64,000 bases of DNA from Arthrobacter sp. SLBN-83 (GTDB lineage Bacteria > Actinomycetota > Actinomycetes > Actinomycetales > Micrococcaceae), in the NCBI RefSeq assembly GCF_006715285.1, contig NZ_VFMX01000001.1, positions 2,604,001 through 2,668,000 of the forward strand, given 5' to 3'. Shown here piece by piece: positions 9,609-19,830 of the stretch. Below the pieces are notes generated by a model. It was not told the DNA's origin. It did no database searches and saw only the letters and a program-made list of their open reading frames with translations. Positions within the stretch are counted from its first letter, which is position 1. Each line of letters begins with the position of its first letter. Made by a program: the position numbers and the translations under genes.

Positions 9609-10448
9609 ATGGGAATCCGTAAATACAAGCCGACTACCCCGGGCCGTCGTGGCTCGAGCGTAGCGGACTTTATCGAAATCACGCGGTCGACGCCGGAAAA
9701 GTCGTTGGTACGTCCGCTGCCCAAGAAGGGCGGCCGTAACAACACCGGTAAGATCACCACCCGTCACAAGGGTGGTGGACACAAGCGCCAGTACCGTCTG
9801 ATCGACTTCCGTCGCCACGACAAGGACGGCGTCAACGCCCGCGTTGCCGAAATCGAGTACGATCCGAACCGCACGGCTCGCATCGCCCTCCTGCACTACG
9901 TTGATGGCACCAAGCGTTACATCATCGCCCCCAACAAGCTCTCCCAGGGGGACGTTGTTGAGGCAGGTGCCGGTGCTGACATCAAGCCCGGTAACAACCT
10001 GCCGCTGCTCAACATCCCGGTGGGTACCGTCATCCACGCAGTTGAACTGCGTCCGGGCGGCGGCGCCAAGATGGGCCGCTCCGCCGGCGCATCCATCCAG
10101 CTTGTTGCCAAGGAAGGCCGCTTCGCCCAGCTGCGTCTGCCCTCCGGTGAAATCCGCAACGTTGACGTGCGCTGCCGCGCAACCGTCGGCGAAGTTGGCA
10201 ACGCCGAGCAGTCGAACATCAACTGGGGCAAGGCCGGCCGTATGCGGTGGAAGGGCGTCCGCCCGACCGTCCGTGGTGTCGCCATGAACCCGGTTGACCA
10301 CCCGCACGGTGGTGGTGAAGGTAAGACTTCCGGTGGTCGTAACCCCGTGAACCCGAACGGTAAGCGTGAAGGCCGCACCCGCCGCCCCAACAAAGAGAGC
10401 GACAAGCTTATTGTGCGTCGCCGTCGTACTGGCAAGAACAAGCGATAG
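9609..10448 (+). CDS. rplB: 50S ribosomal protein L2
   Basis: A 279-residue L2, required for subunit association and the peptidyl-transferase centre. The C-terminal signature [17 protein letters not shown], containing the conserved His, is intact. The ATG follows TTTAACGAGGAAATAAATT. Confidence 0.97.
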   Translation: MGIRKYKPTTPGRRGSSVADFIEITRSTPEKSLVRPLPKKGGRNNTGKITTRHKGGGHKRQYRLIDFRRHDKDGVNARVAEIEYDPNRTARIALLHYVDGTKRYIIAPNKLSQGDVVEAGAGADIKPGNNLPLLNIPVGTVIHAVELRPGGGAKMGRSAGASIQLVAKEGRFAQLRLPSGEIRNVDVRCRATVGEVGNAEQSNINWGKAGRMRWKGVRPTVRGVAMNPVDHPHGGGEGKTSGGRNPVNPNGKREGRTRRPNKESDKLIVRRRRTGKNKR

Positions 10449-10460
10449 GAGCCTGGACAC

Positions 10461-10742
10461 ATGCCACGCAGCCTGAAAAAAGGTCCTTTCGTTGACCAGC
10501 ACCTCTTTGTGAAGGTAGCCAGGGAAAACGAAAAGGGCACCAAGAACGTCATCAAGACCTGGTCCCGCCGTTCGATGATCATCCCCGACATGCTCGGACA
10601 CACGATCGCCGTACACGACGGACGCAAGCACATCCCGGTGTTTGTCACTGAGTCGATGGTCGGGCACAAGCTCGGCGAATTCGCTCCCACGCGGACATTC
10701 CGCGGCCATGTCAAGGACGACCGTAAGGGCAAGCGCCGCTAG
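10461..10742 (+). CDS. rpsS: 30S ribosomal protein S19
   Basis: A 93-residue S19 ([15 protein letters not shown]), which binds 16S rRNA in the 30S head with S13. [14 protein letters not shown] is conserved. The start is 12 bp after rplB. Confidence 0.97.
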   Translation: MPRSLKKGPFVDQHLFVKVARENEKGTKNVIKTWSRRSMIIPDMLGHTIAVHDGRKHIPVFVTESMVGHKLGEFAPTRTFRGHVKDDRKGKRR

Positions 10743-10780
10743 GCGCCTGCGTTTACGTCAAAGACGAGAGAAGGAAAGCA

Positions 10781-11146
10781 ATGGAAGCCAAGGCAATTGC
10801 GCGCCACATCCGCGTAACGCCTATGAAGGCCCGGCGCGTCGTCAACCTTGTTCGTGGATTGCAAGCGAATGAGGCTCTGGCAATTCTGAAGTTTGCCCCG
10901 CAGGCAGCTTCGGAGCCGGTATTCAAGGTAGTTCAGTCGGCAGTCGCCAACGCCCGGGTCCTCGCGGACCGCGATGGCGTGGCGTTTGACGAAGGCGACC
11001 TCATCATCAGCGAAGCGTTTGTTGATGAAGGCCCGACCATGAAGCGGTTCCAGCCGCGTGCCCAGGGTCGTGCATTTCAGATCAAGAAGCGCACCAGCCA
11101 CATCACCGTGGTAGTCGCTACCCCGGAGAAAGAGGAGGCTCGCTAA
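10781..11146 (+). CDS. rplV: 50S ribosomal protein L22
   Basis: A 121-residue L22 whose beta-hairpin lines the exit tunnel. [19 protein letters not shown] at the N-terminus and [16 protein letters not shown] near the C-terminus are diagnostic. Its stop directly abuts the rpsC GTG. Confidence 0.97.
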   Translation: MEAKAIARHIRVTPMKARRVVNLVRGLQANEALAILKFAPQAASEPVFKVVQSAVANARVLADRDGVAFDEGDLIISEAFVDEGPTMKRFQPRAQGRAFQIKKRTSHITVVVATPEKEEAR

Positions 11147-11977
11147 GTGGGACAGAAAGTAAACCCGCACGGGTTCCGACTCGGCATCACCACCGATCAC
11201 GTATCGCACTGGTTCGCTGACAGCACCAAGGCCGGCCAGCGGTACAAGGACTTCGTTCGCGAAGACATCCGCATCCGCCAGCTCATGTCCACGGGCATGG
11301 AGCGCGCCGGCATCGCCAAGGTCGAGATCGAGCGCACCCGTGACCGCGTCCGCGTGGACATCCACACGGCCCGTCCCGGCATCGTCATCGGCCGCCGTGG
11401 AGCAGAAGCAGACCGCATCCGCGGCGAGCTCGAAAAGCTCACCGGCAAGCAGGTCCAGCTGAACATCCTCGAGGTCAAGAACCCCGAGATGGAAGCCCAG
11501 CTTGTGGCCCAGGGCGTTGCAGAGCAGCTGACTTCCCGCGTGGCTTTCCGCCGTGCGATGAAGAAGGCCATGCAGTCCGCACAGCGTGCAGGTGCCAAGG
11601 GCATCCGTATCGCCTGCTCGGGCCGCCTGGGTGGCGCTGAAATGTCCCGCTCGGAGTTCTACCGCGAAGGCCGTGTGCCCCTGCACACCCTCCGCGCGAA
11701 CATCGACTACGGCTTCTACGAAGCCAAGACCACCTTCGGCCGCATCGGTGTGAAGGTCTGGATCTACAAGGGTGACGTCACCGCGAAGGAACTGGCTGCA
11801 CAGGCTGCTGCCGCTCCGTCCCGCGGTGGACGTGGCGACCGTCCCGGCCGCCCGGGTGGCGCTGACCGCGGTGACCGCCGCCGTCGCAACGACCGCCCGG
11901 CCGCTGACGCAGCTCCTGCTGCCGAAGCACCGGCAGTTGAAGCAGCACCTGCTGCTGCAGAAGGAGGACAGGCTTAA
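11147..11977 (+). CDS. rpsC: 30S ribosomal protein S3
   Basis: A 276-residue S3 with a KH domain ([18 protein letters not shown]), part of the mRNA entry helicase site. GTG start. After the conserved core ending near [11 protein letters not shown] there is an extension of about 55 residues, Arg/Gly/Asp-rich then Ala/Pro/Glu-rich, as in other high-GC actinobacteria. The stop abuts the rplP ATG. Confidence 0.97.
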   Translation: MGQKVNPHGFRLGITTDHVSHWFADSTKAGQRYKDFVREDIRIRQLMSTGMERAGIAKVEIERTRDRVRVDIHTARPGIVIGRRGAEADRIRGELEKLTGKQVQLNILEVKNPEMEAQLVAQGVAEQLTSRVAFRRAMKKAMQSAQRAGAKGIRIACSGRLGGAEMSRSEFYREGRVPLHTLRANIDYGFYEAKTTFGRIGVKVWIYKGDVTAKELAAQAAAAPSRGGRGDRPGRPGGADRGDRRRRNDRPAADAAPAAEAPAVEAAPAAAEGGQA

Positions 11978-12394
11978 ATGCTTATCCCACGTCGAGTAAA
12001 GCACCGTAAGCAGCACCACCCGGGTCGTTCCGGCGCTGCTACGGGCGGCACCCAGGTCTCCTTCGGTGAGTACGGCATCCAGGCCCTGAGCCCGGCATAC
12101 GTCACCAACCGTCAGATCGAGTCCGCTCGTATCGCCATGACCCGCCACATCAAGCGTGGCGGTAAGGTCTGGATCAACATCTACCCGGACCGTCCGCTGA
12201 CCAAGAAGCCTGCCGAAACCCGCATGGGTTCCGGTAAGGGTTCGCCGGAATGGTGGGTCGCCAACGTCAAGCCGGGCCGGGTTCTCTTCGAACTCTCCGG
12301 TGTCAATGAAGAGGTAGCTCGCGAGGCCCTGCGCCTGGCAATCCACAAGCTGCCGTTGAAGGCACGCATTGTGCGTCGCGAGGGTGGTGAATAG
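11978..12394 (+). CDS. rplP: 50S ribosomal protein L16
   Basis: A 138-residue L16 ([19 protein letters not shown]), which helps organise the A-site of the peptidyl-transferase centre. [17 protein letters not shown] block is present as [15 protein letters not shown]. The ATG starts immediately after the rpsC TAA. Confidence 0.97.
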   Translation: MLIPRRVKHRKQHHPGRSGAATGGTQVSFGEYGIQALSPAYVTNRQIESARIAMTRHIKRGGKVWINIYPDRPLTKKPAETRMGSGKGSPEWWVANVKPGRVLFELSGVNEEVAREALRLAIHKLPLKARIVRREGGE

Positions 12395-12396
12395 AA

Positions 12397-12726
12397 ATGG
12401 CAGTAGGATCCAAGGATCTGGCTCCCGCACAGCTGGACGGTTTCGACAACGAGCGTCTCGTTGAAGAACTCCGTAAGGCCAAGGAAGAGCTGTTCAACCT
12501 GCGTTTCCAGTCCGCCACCGGTCAGCTGGAGAACCACGGTCGCCTGCGTGCGGTAAAGAAGGACATCGCCCGCATCTACACCGTTCTCCGCGAACGCGAG
12601 CTGGGCATTCGTGCCGAGGTTGCCGCACCGGTTGTGGAAGCCAAGGAAGAGAAGAAGTCCAAGAAGGCTTCAACCAAGAAGGCCGATAAGGCTGAAAAGG
12701 CTGAGACCGAGGAGGACGCCAAGTGA
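12397..12726 (+). CDS. rpmC: 50S ribosomal protein L29 with C-terminal extension
   Basis: The first ~75 residues are standard L29 ([20 protein letters not shown], then [13 protein letters not shown]). At 109 residues the protein is longer than the usual 65-70, because of a Lys/Ala/Glu-rich tail from about residue 80. L29 lies by the nascent chain exit. The stop overlaps the rpsQ GTG. Confidence 0.95.
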   Translation: MAVGSKDLAPAQLDGFDNERLVEELRKAKEELFNLRFQSATGQLENHGRLRAVKKDIARIYTVLRERELGIRAEVAAPVVEAKEEKKSKKASTKKADKAEKAETEEDAK

Positions 12727-13028
12727 GTGAAAAGGACCAGAACGTGACCGAAACTGCTACCGAAGCCAAGGCTGGGCAGCGCGGTTACCGCAAGACCCGT
12801 CGCGGCTACGTGGTCTCCGACAAGATGGAAAAGACCATCGTTGTCGAGGTTGAAGACCGCGTGAAGCACGCACTGTACGGCAAGGTCATCCGCCGCACCT
12901 CCAAGGTCAAGGCACACGACGAAGAGAACACCGCCGGCATCGGCGACCTCGTTGTCATCGCCGAGACCCGTCCGCTGTCCGCCACCAAGAACTGGCGGCT
13001 CGTGGAAATCCTCGAGAAGGCCAAGTAG
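12723..13028 (+). CDS. rpsQ: 30S ribosomal protein S17
   Basis: A 101-residue S17 with a short acidic N-terminal extension; the conserved part begins [19 protein letters not shown]. The OB-fold protein binds the 5' domain of 16S rRNA. GTG start overlaps rpmC by four bases. Last gene of the S10 operon, followed by a terminator. Confidence 0.96.
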   Translation: MSEKDQNVTETATEAKAGQRGYRKTRRGYVVSDKMEKTIVVEVEDRVKHALYGKVIRRTSKVKAHDEENTAGIGDLVVIAETRPLSATKNWRLVEILEKAK

Positions 13029-13044
13029 CCCCTGCTGCTTAGCT

Positions 13045-13084
13045 GAGGCCCCTGCTCCTTACGGAGTGGGGGCCTCCTCGTTTT
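13045..13084 (+). terminator. Intrinsic terminator of the S10 operon
   Basis: A 14-bp stem, GAGGCCCCTGCTCC / GGAGTGGGGGCCTC (two G-T wobbles), with a TTAC loop, followed by CTCGTTTT. It separates the S10 and spc transcription units. Confidence 0.88.
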
Positions 13085-13513
13085 AACGCGAGTGTCACGC
13101 CAGGCGCCTTTTCGCCTCAGCGGACGACGGCGGGACCTGGTCTGGCAGGGGAGTGGCACCCCGGGTGCGCCGAGAGGCTGCCCTGCGTGACGCCGTCGTA
13201 CGTTCTTCCTGCTTGCGGCAGCAGGGACACCGGTGATATGGGAACTGGCGGAAAACGTGCTAGGATATTGAGTTTGTATGGCGCCTTTCGCGTGCCATCA
13301 TCAACCTCGTAAACAAGCGTGCCACAGCATAGTGCCCCTGTGCGCCCGGGATTCGTCCCGGACCGGGTGGGAGCAACTGCTTCTGGCACGGGCGTTTAGG
13401 CCTGGCCTGGCAAAATCCAGGCAGGTCAAGAGACACCCCGATCAACCGTTCCGCAAGGCTCATTCCGTAGCAAGATCACGGCCTGAGAACCGGCGCGACG
13501 CAAGGAGTAAATA
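13085..13513 (+). promoter_or_regulatory. spc operon promoter region and structured leader
   Basis: About 430 bp without a gene. TAGGAT at 13260-13265 is a possible -10 with no clear -35. Further down, CCGGGA-TTCG-TCCCGG (13346-13361) forms a perfect 6-bp hairpin with a stable UUCG tetraloop. This looks like a long structured 5' leader of rplN, perhaps for autogenous control. Confidence 0.45.
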
Positions 13514-13882
13514 GTGATTCAGCAGGAGTCGCGACTGAAGGTCGCCGACAACACGGGTGCTAAGGAAATCCTTACCATTCGCGTTCTCGGTGGATCCGGC
13601 CGTCGCTACGCAGGCATCGGTGACGTCATTGTCGCCACCGTCAAGGACGCAATCCCTGGCGGCAACGTAAAGAAGGGCGATGTGGTCAAGGCCGTCATCG
13701 TCCGTACCAAGAAGGAACGCCGCCGTGCGGATGGTTCCTACATCAAGTTTGACGAGAACGCAGCTGTGATCCTGAAGAACGACGGTGACCCCCGCGGTAC
13801 CCGTATCTTCGGACCGGTTGGTCGTGAACTGCGTGACAAGAAGTTCATGAAGATCGTTTCTCTGGCTCCGGAGGTGCTCTAG
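13514..13882 (+). CDS. rplN: 50S ribosomal protein L14
   Basis: A 122-residue L14 ([20 protein letters not shown]) on the interface of the 50S subunit, a docking point for RsfS. GTG start after CGCAAGGAGTAAATA. First gene of the spc operon; 3 bp before rplX. Confidence 0.97.
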   Translation: MIQQESRLKVADNTGAKEILTIRVLGGSGRRYAGIGDVIVATVKDAIPGGNVKKGDVVKAVIVRTKKERRRADGSYIKFDENAAVILKNDGDPRGTRIFGPVGRELRDKKFMKIVSLAPEVL

Positions 13883-13885
13883 TCC

Positions 13886-14248
13886 ATGGCTGCAAAGATC
13901 AAGAAGGGTGACCTGGTTCAGGTCATCACTGGCGCCAAGGCTGAGCGCGGCGGCGACCGCGGCAAGCAGGGCAAGGTTCTGCGCGTATTCACCGACACCA
14001 ACCGCGTGCTGGTTGAGGGCGTCAACCGCGTCACCAAGCACACCCGTGTTGGACAGTCGCAGCGCGGCACCAAGACCGGCGGCATCGAGGTTGTAGAGGC
14101 CCCGATCCACATTTCCAACGTGGCCCTGGTTGACCCGTCGACCAAGAAGCCGACCCGCGTGGGCTTCCGCCTCGACACTGTGGAGAAGAACGGTGTCAAG
14201 AAGACCGTCCGTATCCGCGTGTCCAAGAGCTCCGGGAAGGACATCTAA
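13886..14248 (+). CDS. rplX: 50S ribosomal protein L24
   Basis: A 120-residue L24 with the KOW motif ([20 protein letters not shown]). An initiator of 50S assembly. The last stop base is the first base of the rplE ATG. Confidence 0.96.
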   Translation: MAAKIKKGDLVQVITGAKAERGGDRGKQGKVLRVFTDTNRVLVEGVNRVTKHTRVGQSQRGTKTGGIEVVEAPIHISNVALVDPSTKKPTRVGFRLDTVEKNGVKKTVRIRVSKSSGKDI

Positions 14249-14829
14249 TGACTGAGACTCTCGAGACTCCGGCAACGAAGATCGTTCCTCGTCTGAAGAC
14301 CAAGTACGCCGAAACCATCAAGGGCCAGCTCCAGGATGAGTTCAAGTACCAGAACGTGAACCAGGTACCCCGCCTGGTGAAGGTTGTTGTGAACATGGGT
14401 GTTGGAGATGCCGCCAAGGACTCCAAGCTGATCGACGGGGCTGTCCGCGACCTCACCCAGATCACCGGCCAGAAGCCGCAGGTTACCAAGGCCCGCAAGT
14501 CGATCGCACAGTTCAAGCTGCGCGAAGGCATGCCCATCGGTGCCCACGCAACCCTGCGTGGCGACCGCATGTGGGAATTCGTGGACCGTCTGGTCAGCCT
14601 GGCACTGCCCCGTATCCGCGACTTCCGCGGCCTCAGCGGCAAGCAGTTCGATGGCAATGGCAACTACACCTTCGGTCTGACCGAGCAGGTTATGTTCCAC
14701 GAAATCGACCAGGACAAGATCGACCGCGTCCGCGGTATGGACATCACGGTTGTGACCACCGCCAAGACCGACGACGAAGGCCGCGCGCTGCTCAAGGCGC
14801 TTGGTTTCCCGTTCAAAACCGAAGCTTAA
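14248..14829 (+). CDS. rplE: 50S ribosomal protein L5
   Basis: A 193-residue L5 that binds 5S rRNA in the central protuberance. [15 protein letters not shown] and [20 protein letters not shown] are conserved. A short N-terminal extension precedes the core. In many bacteria rpsN (S14) follows here; instead there is an 82-bp non-coding gap before rpsH. Confidence 0.96.
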   Translation: MTETLETPATKIVPRLKTKYAETIKGQLQDEFKYQNVNQVPRLVKVVVNMGVGDAAKDSKLIDGAVRDLTQITGQKPQVTKARKSIAQFKLREGMPIGAHATLRGDRMWEFVDRLVSLALPRIRDFRGLSGKQFDGNGNYTFGLTEQVMFHEIDQDKIDRVRGMDITVVTTAKTDDEGRALLKALGFPFKTEA

Positions 14830-14911
14830 TTAACTACGTAAAAGGTCCGGCCGCTGCGCCCCGCAAGGGACGGAACGGCGGAAACCGTTACGAGGAAGGG
14901 CATGAGCCCAC

Positions 14912-15310
14912 ATGACAATGACAGATCCTGTCGCAGATATGCTTACGCGCCTGCGTAACGCAAACTCGGCATACCACGACTCCGTGTCTATGCCTTACAG
15001 CAAGCTCAAGGCACGCGTTGCCGACATCCTCAAGGCCGAAGGTTTCATCGCCGGCTGGAAGGAAGAGGACGCTGAGGTTGGCAAGAAGCTGACCCTCGAA
15101 CTCAAGTTCGGTCCGAACCGCGAGCGTTCCATCGCCGGTGTTCGCCGCATCTCCAAGCCGGGTCTCCGCGTTTACGCGAAGTCCACCAACCTGCCTCACG
15201 TGCTGGGTGGCCTGGGTATCGCAATCCTGTCCACCTCTTCCGGCCTCCTGACTGACAAGCAGGCCGGCAAGAAGGGCGTGGGCGGCGAAGTCCTCGCGTA
15301 CGTCTGGTAA
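14912..15310 (+). CDS. rpsH: 30S ribosomal protein S8
   Basis: A 132-residue S8 ([20 protein letters not shown]), which binds helix 21 of 16S rRNA and in several bacteria represses the spc operon. ATG 14912 is preferred over the in-frame ATG at 14918, because GAGGAAGGG lies closer to it. Confidence 0.96.
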   Translation: MTMTDPVADMLTRLRNANSAYHDSVSMPYSKLKARVADILKAEGFIAGWKEEDAEVGKKLTLELKFGPNRERSIAGVRRISKPGLRVYAKSTNLPHVLGGLGIAILSTSSGLLTDKQAGKKGVGGEVLAYVW

Positions 15311-15328
15311 CGGGAAAGGAAGAGAATA

Positions 15329-15865
15329 ATGTCACGTATTGGACGTCTCCCCATCACCGTTCCTGCCGGCGTTGAGGTCAAGGTTGACGGCTCTGTCGTC
15401 AGCGTCAAGGGTTCCAAGGGGGAGCTGACCCACACTGTGGCCAGCCCCATCGAGGTTGCCCTGGACGAGAACACCCTGACCGTCACCCGCCCGAACGACG
15501 AGCGCGCCTCCCGTTCACTCCACGGCCTGACCCGCACCCTGATCGCCAACATGATCCAGGGCGTCACCGCAGGCTACGAGAAGAAGCTTGAAATCGTCGG
15601 TACCGGTTACCGCGTTCAGGCCAAGGGATCTGACCTTGAGTTCGCTCTTGGCTACAGCCACCCGGTCAGCGTTTCGGCTCCGGCCGGCATCACCTTTGCA
15701 GTAGAGGGACCGACCAAGCTCTCTGTCTCAGGTATCAACAAGCAGCAGGTCGGCGAGGTCGCTGCCAACATTCGCAAGCTGCGGAAGCCGGACCCCTACA
15801 AGGGCAAGGGCATCCGTTACGCCGGCGAAGTCATCCGCCGCAAGGTCGGAAAGGCTGGTAAGTAA
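15329..15865 (+). CDS. rplF: 50S ribosomal protein L6
   Basis: A 178-residue L6 with its two duplicated domains, starting [17 protein letters not shown] and carrying the C-terminal [17 protein letters not shown]. Located near the factor-binding site. The ATG follows GGGAAAGGAAGAGAATA. Confidence 0.97.
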   Translation: MSRIGRLPITVPAGVEVKVDGSVVSVKGSKGELTHTVASPIEVALDENTLTVTRPNDERASRSLHGLTRTLIANMIQGVTAGYEKKLEIVGTGYRVQAKGSDLEFALGYSHPVSVSAPAGITFAVEGPTKLSVSGINKQQVGEVAANIRKLRKPDPYKGKGIRYAGEVIRRKVGKAGK

Positions 15866-15867
15866 CC

Positions 15868-16251
15868 ATGGCCATCTCCATTAACAAGAAGCGTACGAAC
15901 AAGAGCAAGGCTGCTGGTCGCAGCCGCCGCCAGCTTCGTATCCGCAAGCGCATTTCCGGTACGGCTGCCCGCCCCCGCCTGGTGGTCAACCGCTCCGCAC
16001 GCCACGTATTTGTCCAGGTTGTCGATGACACCATTGGCCAGACCGTAGCAAGCGCGTCCACTCTGGAAGCTGACCTTCGTGCATTCGACGGTGACAAGAC
16101 TGCCAAGGCCAAGCGCGTCGGCGAGCTCGTTGCTGAACGTGCCAAGGCTGCCGGCGTCGAGGCTGTTGTCTTCGACCGTGGTGGTAACAAGTACCACGGC
16201 CGGATTGCCGCCGTCGCTGACGGCGCACGCGAAGGTGGGCTGTCACTGTGA
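15868..16251 (+). CDS. rplR: 50S ribosomal protein L18
   Basis: A 127-residue L18 that binds 5S rRNA with L5. [18 protein letters not shown] and [20 protein letters not shown] are diagnostic. The stop overlaps the rpsE GTG (GTGA). Confidence 0.97.
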   Translation: MAISINKKRTNKSKAAGRSRRQLRIRKRISGTAARPRLVVNRSARHVFVQVVDDTIGQTVASASTLEADLRAFDGDKTAKAKRVGELVAERAKAAGVEAVVFDRGGNKYHGRIAAVADGAREGGLSL

Positions 16252-16964
16252 CCGAAGCAAACAAGGAAAAGGACACTGTGTCTGCAGATCAGAAGGCCCC
16301 CGAAGCCGCAGCTGCTGAGACCACTGCCCCCGCTGCCGACGACCGCCGTGGTGGCGCCCGTCGTGGCGAGCGTGGAGACCGTGGCCAGGGCCGCGGCGAC
16401 CGCGGTGGCCGTGGTGGCCGCGACGGTGGCCGCGAAGCCGAAAAGAACCAGTTCGTAGAGCGCGTTGTCACCATCAACCGCGTTTCCAAGGTCGTCAAGG
16501 GTGGTCGTCGCTTCAGCTTCACCGCACTGGTCGTCGTTGGTGACGGTAACGGCATGGTCGGCGTGGGCTACGGCAAGGCCAAGGAAGTTCCCGCTGCTAT
16601 CGCCAAGGGCGTTGAAGAGGCCAAGAAGTCCTTCTTCCGCGTTCCGCGCGTTGGCAACACCATCCCGCACCGCGTTCAGGGTGAAGCCGCCGCCGGCGTC
16701 GTCATGCTGCGTCCGGCTTCCGCCGGTACCGGTGTTATCGCCGGTGGTCCGGTCCGTGCAGTACTGGAGTGCGTGGGCATCCACGACATCCTCTCCAAGT
16801 CGCTCGGTTCCTCCAACGCCATCAACATCGTTCACGCGACCGTTGATGCCCTGAAGCGCCTCGAAGAGCCGGCAGCAGTGGCAGCACGCCGCGGCCTGCC
16901 GCTGGACGAGGTTGCTCCCCAGGCACTGGTGAAGGCCCTCCTGGCTCCGAAGGCAGGTGTTTAG
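16248..16964 (+). CDS. rpsE: 30S ribosomal protein S5
   Basis: A 238-residue S5 involved in decoding fidelity and mRNA unwinding. The first ~65 residues are an extension rich in Ala/Glu and then RGG-like Arg/Gly repeats. The conserved double-stranded-RNA-binding core begins at [20 protein letters not shown]. The GTG at 16248 overlaps the rplR stop; an in-frame GTG at 16278 is an alternative start. Confidence 0.96.
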   Translation: MTEANKEKDTVSADQKAPEAAAAETTAPAADDRRGGARRGERGDRGQGRGDRGGRGGRDGGREAEKNQFVERVVTINRVSKVVKGGRRFSFTALVVVGDGNGMVGVGYGKAKEVPAAIAKGVEEAKKSFFRVPRVGNTIPHRVQGEAAAGVVMLRPASAGTGVIAGGPVRAVLECVGIHDILSKSLGSSNAINIVHATVDALKRLEEPAAVAARRGLPLDEVAPQALVKALLAPKAGV

Positions 16965-16966
16965 TC

Positions 16967-17173
16967 ATGGCTAAGAACCTGGTCCCTTCCGACGCCCAGT
17001 TGGAAATCACTCAGATCAAGTCCGCTATTGGCGGCAAGCAGAACCAGCGCGACACCCTGCGGTCCCTCGGCCTGAAGCGGATCGGACACACCGTTGTCCG
17101 CACCGCCGATGCCGTGACCGTTGGAATGCTCAACACGGTTCCGCACCTGGTAAAGGTAGAGGAGGCGAAGTAA
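16967..17173 (+). CDS. rpmD: 50S ribosomal protein L30
   Basis: A 68-residue L30 with the conserved [15 protein letters not shown] block. Two bases separate it from rpsE, and its stop abuts the rplO ATG. Confidence 0.96.
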   Translation: MAKNLVPSDAQLEITQIKSAIGGKQNQRDTLRSLGLKRIGHTVVRTADAVTVGMLNTVPHLVKVEEAK

Positions 17174-17659
17174 ATGGCAGAGAACACTGCTGATAAGGCC
17201 CAGGCTGCTGAGAAGCAGAACGCCCTGAAGGTTCACCACCTGCGTCCCGCCCCGGGTGCCAAGACCGCCAAGACCCGTGTTGGTCGTGGTGAGGCATCCA
17301 AGGGTAAGACCGCCGGCCGCGGTACCAAGGGTACGGCTGCCCGCTACCAGGTGAAGGCTGGCTTTGCCGGCGGCCAGCTGCCGCTGCACATGCGCCTGCC
17401 CAAGCTGCGTGGCTTCAAGAACCCGTTCCGGGTTGAGTTCCAGGTTGTAAACCTGGACAAGCTCAACGAGCTGTTCCCGGAAGGTGGCGCAGTCACCGTG
17501 GAGAACCTGGTCGAAAAGGGTGCCGTTCGCAAGAACCAGCCCGTCAAGGTGCTTGGCACCGGCGACATCACCGTCAAGGTCGACGTCACCGCCCACGCAT
17601 TCTCGGCCAGCGCCGCTGAAAAGATCGCTGCAGCCGGCGGAAGCACCACCGCCCTGTAA
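17174..17659 (+). CDS. rplO: 50S ribosomal protein L15
   Basis: A 161-residue L15. The Gly/Arg-rich region ([18 protein letters not shown]) and [17 protein letters not shown] are typical. It stabilises late 50S assembly. A ~20-residue polar N-terminal extension is present. Last gene before a terminator separating it from secY. Confidence 0.97.
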   Translation: MAENTADKAQAAEKQNALKVHHLRPAPGAKTAKTRVGRGEASKGKTAGRGTKGTAARYQVKAGFAGGQLPLHMRLPKLRGFKNPFRVEFQVVNLDKLNELFPEGGAVTVENLVEKGAVRKNQPVKVLGTGDITVKVDVTAHAFSASAAEKIAAAGGSTTAL

Positions 17660-17678
17660 GGGACGGCGCCAGCTGTTG

Positions 17679-17728
17679 AACTCCCGGTATCCGTGGGCTT
17701 TGGCCCCGGATGCCGGGAGTTTTCCATA
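17679..17728 (+). terminator. Intrinsic terminator between rplO and secY
   Basis: A long stem of about 15 pairs (AACTCCCGGtATCCG / CGGATgCCGGGAGTT, one T-G wobble), with a further GGGC/GCCC inner helix, followed by TTTCC. It implies that secY-adk has its own promoter downstream. Confidence 0.8.
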
Positions 17729-17869
17729 TCCGCCGGGCGAAATTTTCCCGCCATCCGGCGCATGGGCGCTGCCGCGGATTGTTCGCAGGGCGCATCCAAC
17801 CGTTAGACTCGGTTGTCGGGATTTATCAAATTCCGCCACCCCACCCTTATTGACACCACAGGAGGACGC

Positions 17870-19180
17870 TTGCTTAGCGCATTTGGCCGGGCCTTTCGTA
17901 CGCCTGATCTGCGACGCAAGTTGTTGTTCACGCTGGCAATCATCACTATCTTCCGCTTGGGTGCCTTCATCCCCTCGCCAGGTGTGAACTACCAGAATGT
18001 CCAGCAATGCTTGCAAAGCGGTAAGACCGCCGGCGGGTTGTACCAGCTCGTTAACCTCTTCAGCGGCGGCGCGTTGCTCCAGGTGTCCATCTTCGCCCTG
18101 GGCATCATGCCTTACATCACGGCGAGCATCATCGTGCAGCTGCTCCGGGTGGTCATTCCCCGGTTCCAGCAGCTCTACGAAGAGGGCGCGTCGGGCCAGT
18201 CCAAGCTGACCCAGTACACCCGCTACCTCACCATCGCCCTTGGCCTGCTCAATGCCACCACCCTGGTATCCCTGGCCCGTTCAGGGCAGTTGCTGCCCGG
18301 TTGCCAGCTGCCGGTGATCCCGGACTCCAGCATCATCACCACCATCCTGATCATCATCACGCTGACGGCCGGTACCGGCCTCATCATGTGGATGGGCGAG
18401 CTCGTCACGGAGAAGGGCGTGGGCAACGGCATGTCGCTGCTCATCTTCACCTCCATCGCCGCGCAGTTCCCCACCTCGCTGGGCGCCATCTGGACCTCCC
18501 AGGGTCCCGGGACCTTCTTCATCGTCCTCGCCGTGGGCCTGCTCACCGTTGCGCTGGTGGTCTTCGTGGAACAGTCCCAGCGCCGCATCCCCGTGCAGTA
18601 CGCCAAGCGCATGATCGGGCGGCGCACCGTGGGCGGCACCAGCACCTACATTCCCATCAAGGTGAACATGGCCGGTGTCATTCCGGTGATCTTCGCTTCC
18701 TCCATGCTCTACATTCCCGGGTTGATCGCACAGTTCAACCAGCCCCGGAACGGTGAGCCCATCCAGCCGTGGGTTGAGTGGATCAACAACAACCTGACCC
18801 GTGGCGACCACCCGATCTATATGGCGGTTTACTTCGTCCTGATCGTGTTCTTCACCTACTTCTACGTCGCGATTACCTTCAACCCTGAAGAAGTCTCGGA
18901 CAACATGAAGAAGTACGGCGGCTTCATTCCAGGTATCCGCGCCGGCAGGCCGACCGCTGATTACCTGCAGTACGTGCTCTCACGGATCACCCTGCCCGGC
19001 GCCCTCTACCTGGGCTTCGTGGCACTGATTCCGCTGGTGGCACTGGTACTGATCAACGCAAACCAGAACTTCCCGTTCGGTGGCACCTCGATCCTGATCA
19101 TGGTGGGCGTTGGTTTGGAGACCGTAAAGCAGATTGATGCGCAGCTACAACAACGTCACTACGAAGGGCTTTTGCGATGA
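17870..19180 (+). CDS. secY: Protein translocase channel subunit SecY
   Basis: A 436-residue channel protein with ten predicted helices, the core of the SecYEG translocon. FGRAFRTPDLRRKLLFTLAI at the N-terminus and the plug region (NLFSGGALLQVSIFALGIMP) are conserved. I place the start at TTG 17870, right after AGGAGG (CACAGGAGGACGC), rather than the in-frame TTG at 17813, which has no binding site. The stop overlaps the adk ATG (ATGA). Confidence 0.95.
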   Translation: MLSAFGRAFRTPDLRRKLLFTLAIITIFRLGAFIPSPGVNYQNVQQCLQSGKTAGGLYQLVNLFSGGALLQVSIFALGIMPYITASIIVQLLRVVIPRFQQLYEEGASGQSKLTQYTRYLTIALGLLNATTLVSLARSGQLLPGCQLPVIPDSSIITTILIIITLTAGTGLIMWMGELVTEKGVGNGMSLLIFTSIAAQFPTSLGAIWTSQGPGTFFIVLAVGLLTVALVVFVEQSQRRIPVQYAKRMIGRRTVGGTSTYIPIKVNMAGVIPVIFASSMLYIPGLIAQFNQPRNGEPIQPWVEWINNNLTRGDHPIYMAVYFVLIVFFTYFYVAITFNPEEVSDNMKKYGGFIPGIRAGRPTADYLQYVLSRITLPGALYLGFVALIPLVALVLINANQNFPFGGTSILIMVGVGLETVKQIDAQLQQRHYEGLLR

Positions 19181-19755
19181 CGAGAATGCTGATTATTGGA
19201 CCTCCCGGTTCCGGAAAAGGAACGCAGGCGGAGCGGATTTCAGAACGCCTCGGCGTTGTGGCCATCTCCACCGGCGACATCTTCCGTGCCAACGTGAAGG
19301 GCGAAACCCCGCTTGGCCTTGAAGCCAAGAAGTTCATGGACAACGGTGACTTCGTTCCGGACAGCGTGACCAACAAGATGGTCCGAGACCGCCTCGGCGA
19401 GTCCGACGTGGACAACGGCTTCCTCCTGGACGGCTACCCGCGCACCACCGCGCAGGTGGATTACCTTGACGAGATCCTCGCCGACGGCGACGAGAAGCTC
19501 GACGTGGTCCTCCAGCTGACCGCCGACGACGAGGAACTGGTGCACCGCCTCCTGGGCCGGGCCAAGGAAACGGGCCGGAGCGACGACAACGAAGCCGTCA
19601 TCCGCCACCGCCTGGACCTCTACCACGAGCAGACCGAAGCTGTGGTGTCGAAGTACGCCGAGCGCGGCATCCTCACCCAGGTCGACGGGATCGGTCCCAT
19701 CGACGAAGTCACCAACCGCGTAATGCAGGCCATCAAGGCAGCACAGGCAGCCTGA
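19177..19755 (+). CDS. adk: Adenylate kinase
   Basis: A 192-residue nucleoside monophosphate kinase that interconverts ATP + AMP and 2 ADP. P-loop GPPGSGKGTQ is at residues ~7-16; LDGYPRTTAQ is the AMP-binding block. The short LID and absence of paired cysteines indicate the non-zinc form. Overlaps secY by four bases, as in most spc operons. Confidence 0.96.
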   Translation: MTRMLIIGPPGSGKGTQAERISERLGVVAISTGDIFRANVKGETPLGLEAKKFMDNGDFVPDSVTNKMVRDRLGESDVDNGFLLDGYPRTTAQVDYLDEILADGDEKLDVVLQLTADDEELVHRLLGRAKETGRSDDNEAVIRHRLDLYHEQTEAVVSKYAERGILTQVDGIGPIDEVTNRVMQAIKAAQAA

Positions 19756-19778
19756 CCAAAGGCGGCCCCGGTTTTATC

Positions 19779-19809
19779 GAGGCTCCTCCCGGCATCCGGG
19801 AGGAGCCTC
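19779..19809 (+). other. Perfect 14-bp hairpin between adk and map
   Basis: GAGGCTCCTCCCGG and CCGGGAGGAGCCTC pair perfectly around CAT, ending about 20 bases before the map start. No T-run follows. It may act as a partial terminator or a processing site, or influence map translation. Confidence 0.6.
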
Positions 19810-19830
19810 AGCCATTTGAAAGGAAACACC

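Noticed and set aside
14571..14915. Frame reading into the rplE-rpsH gap as a possible S14 remnant
   Set aside because: The translated gap lacks CxxC pairs and any S14-like block; it is out of frame with rplE.
17813..17869. Upstream TTG extension of secY
   Set aside because: No ribosome binding site, and a strong AGGAGG precedes the TTG at 17870, where SecY homology starts.
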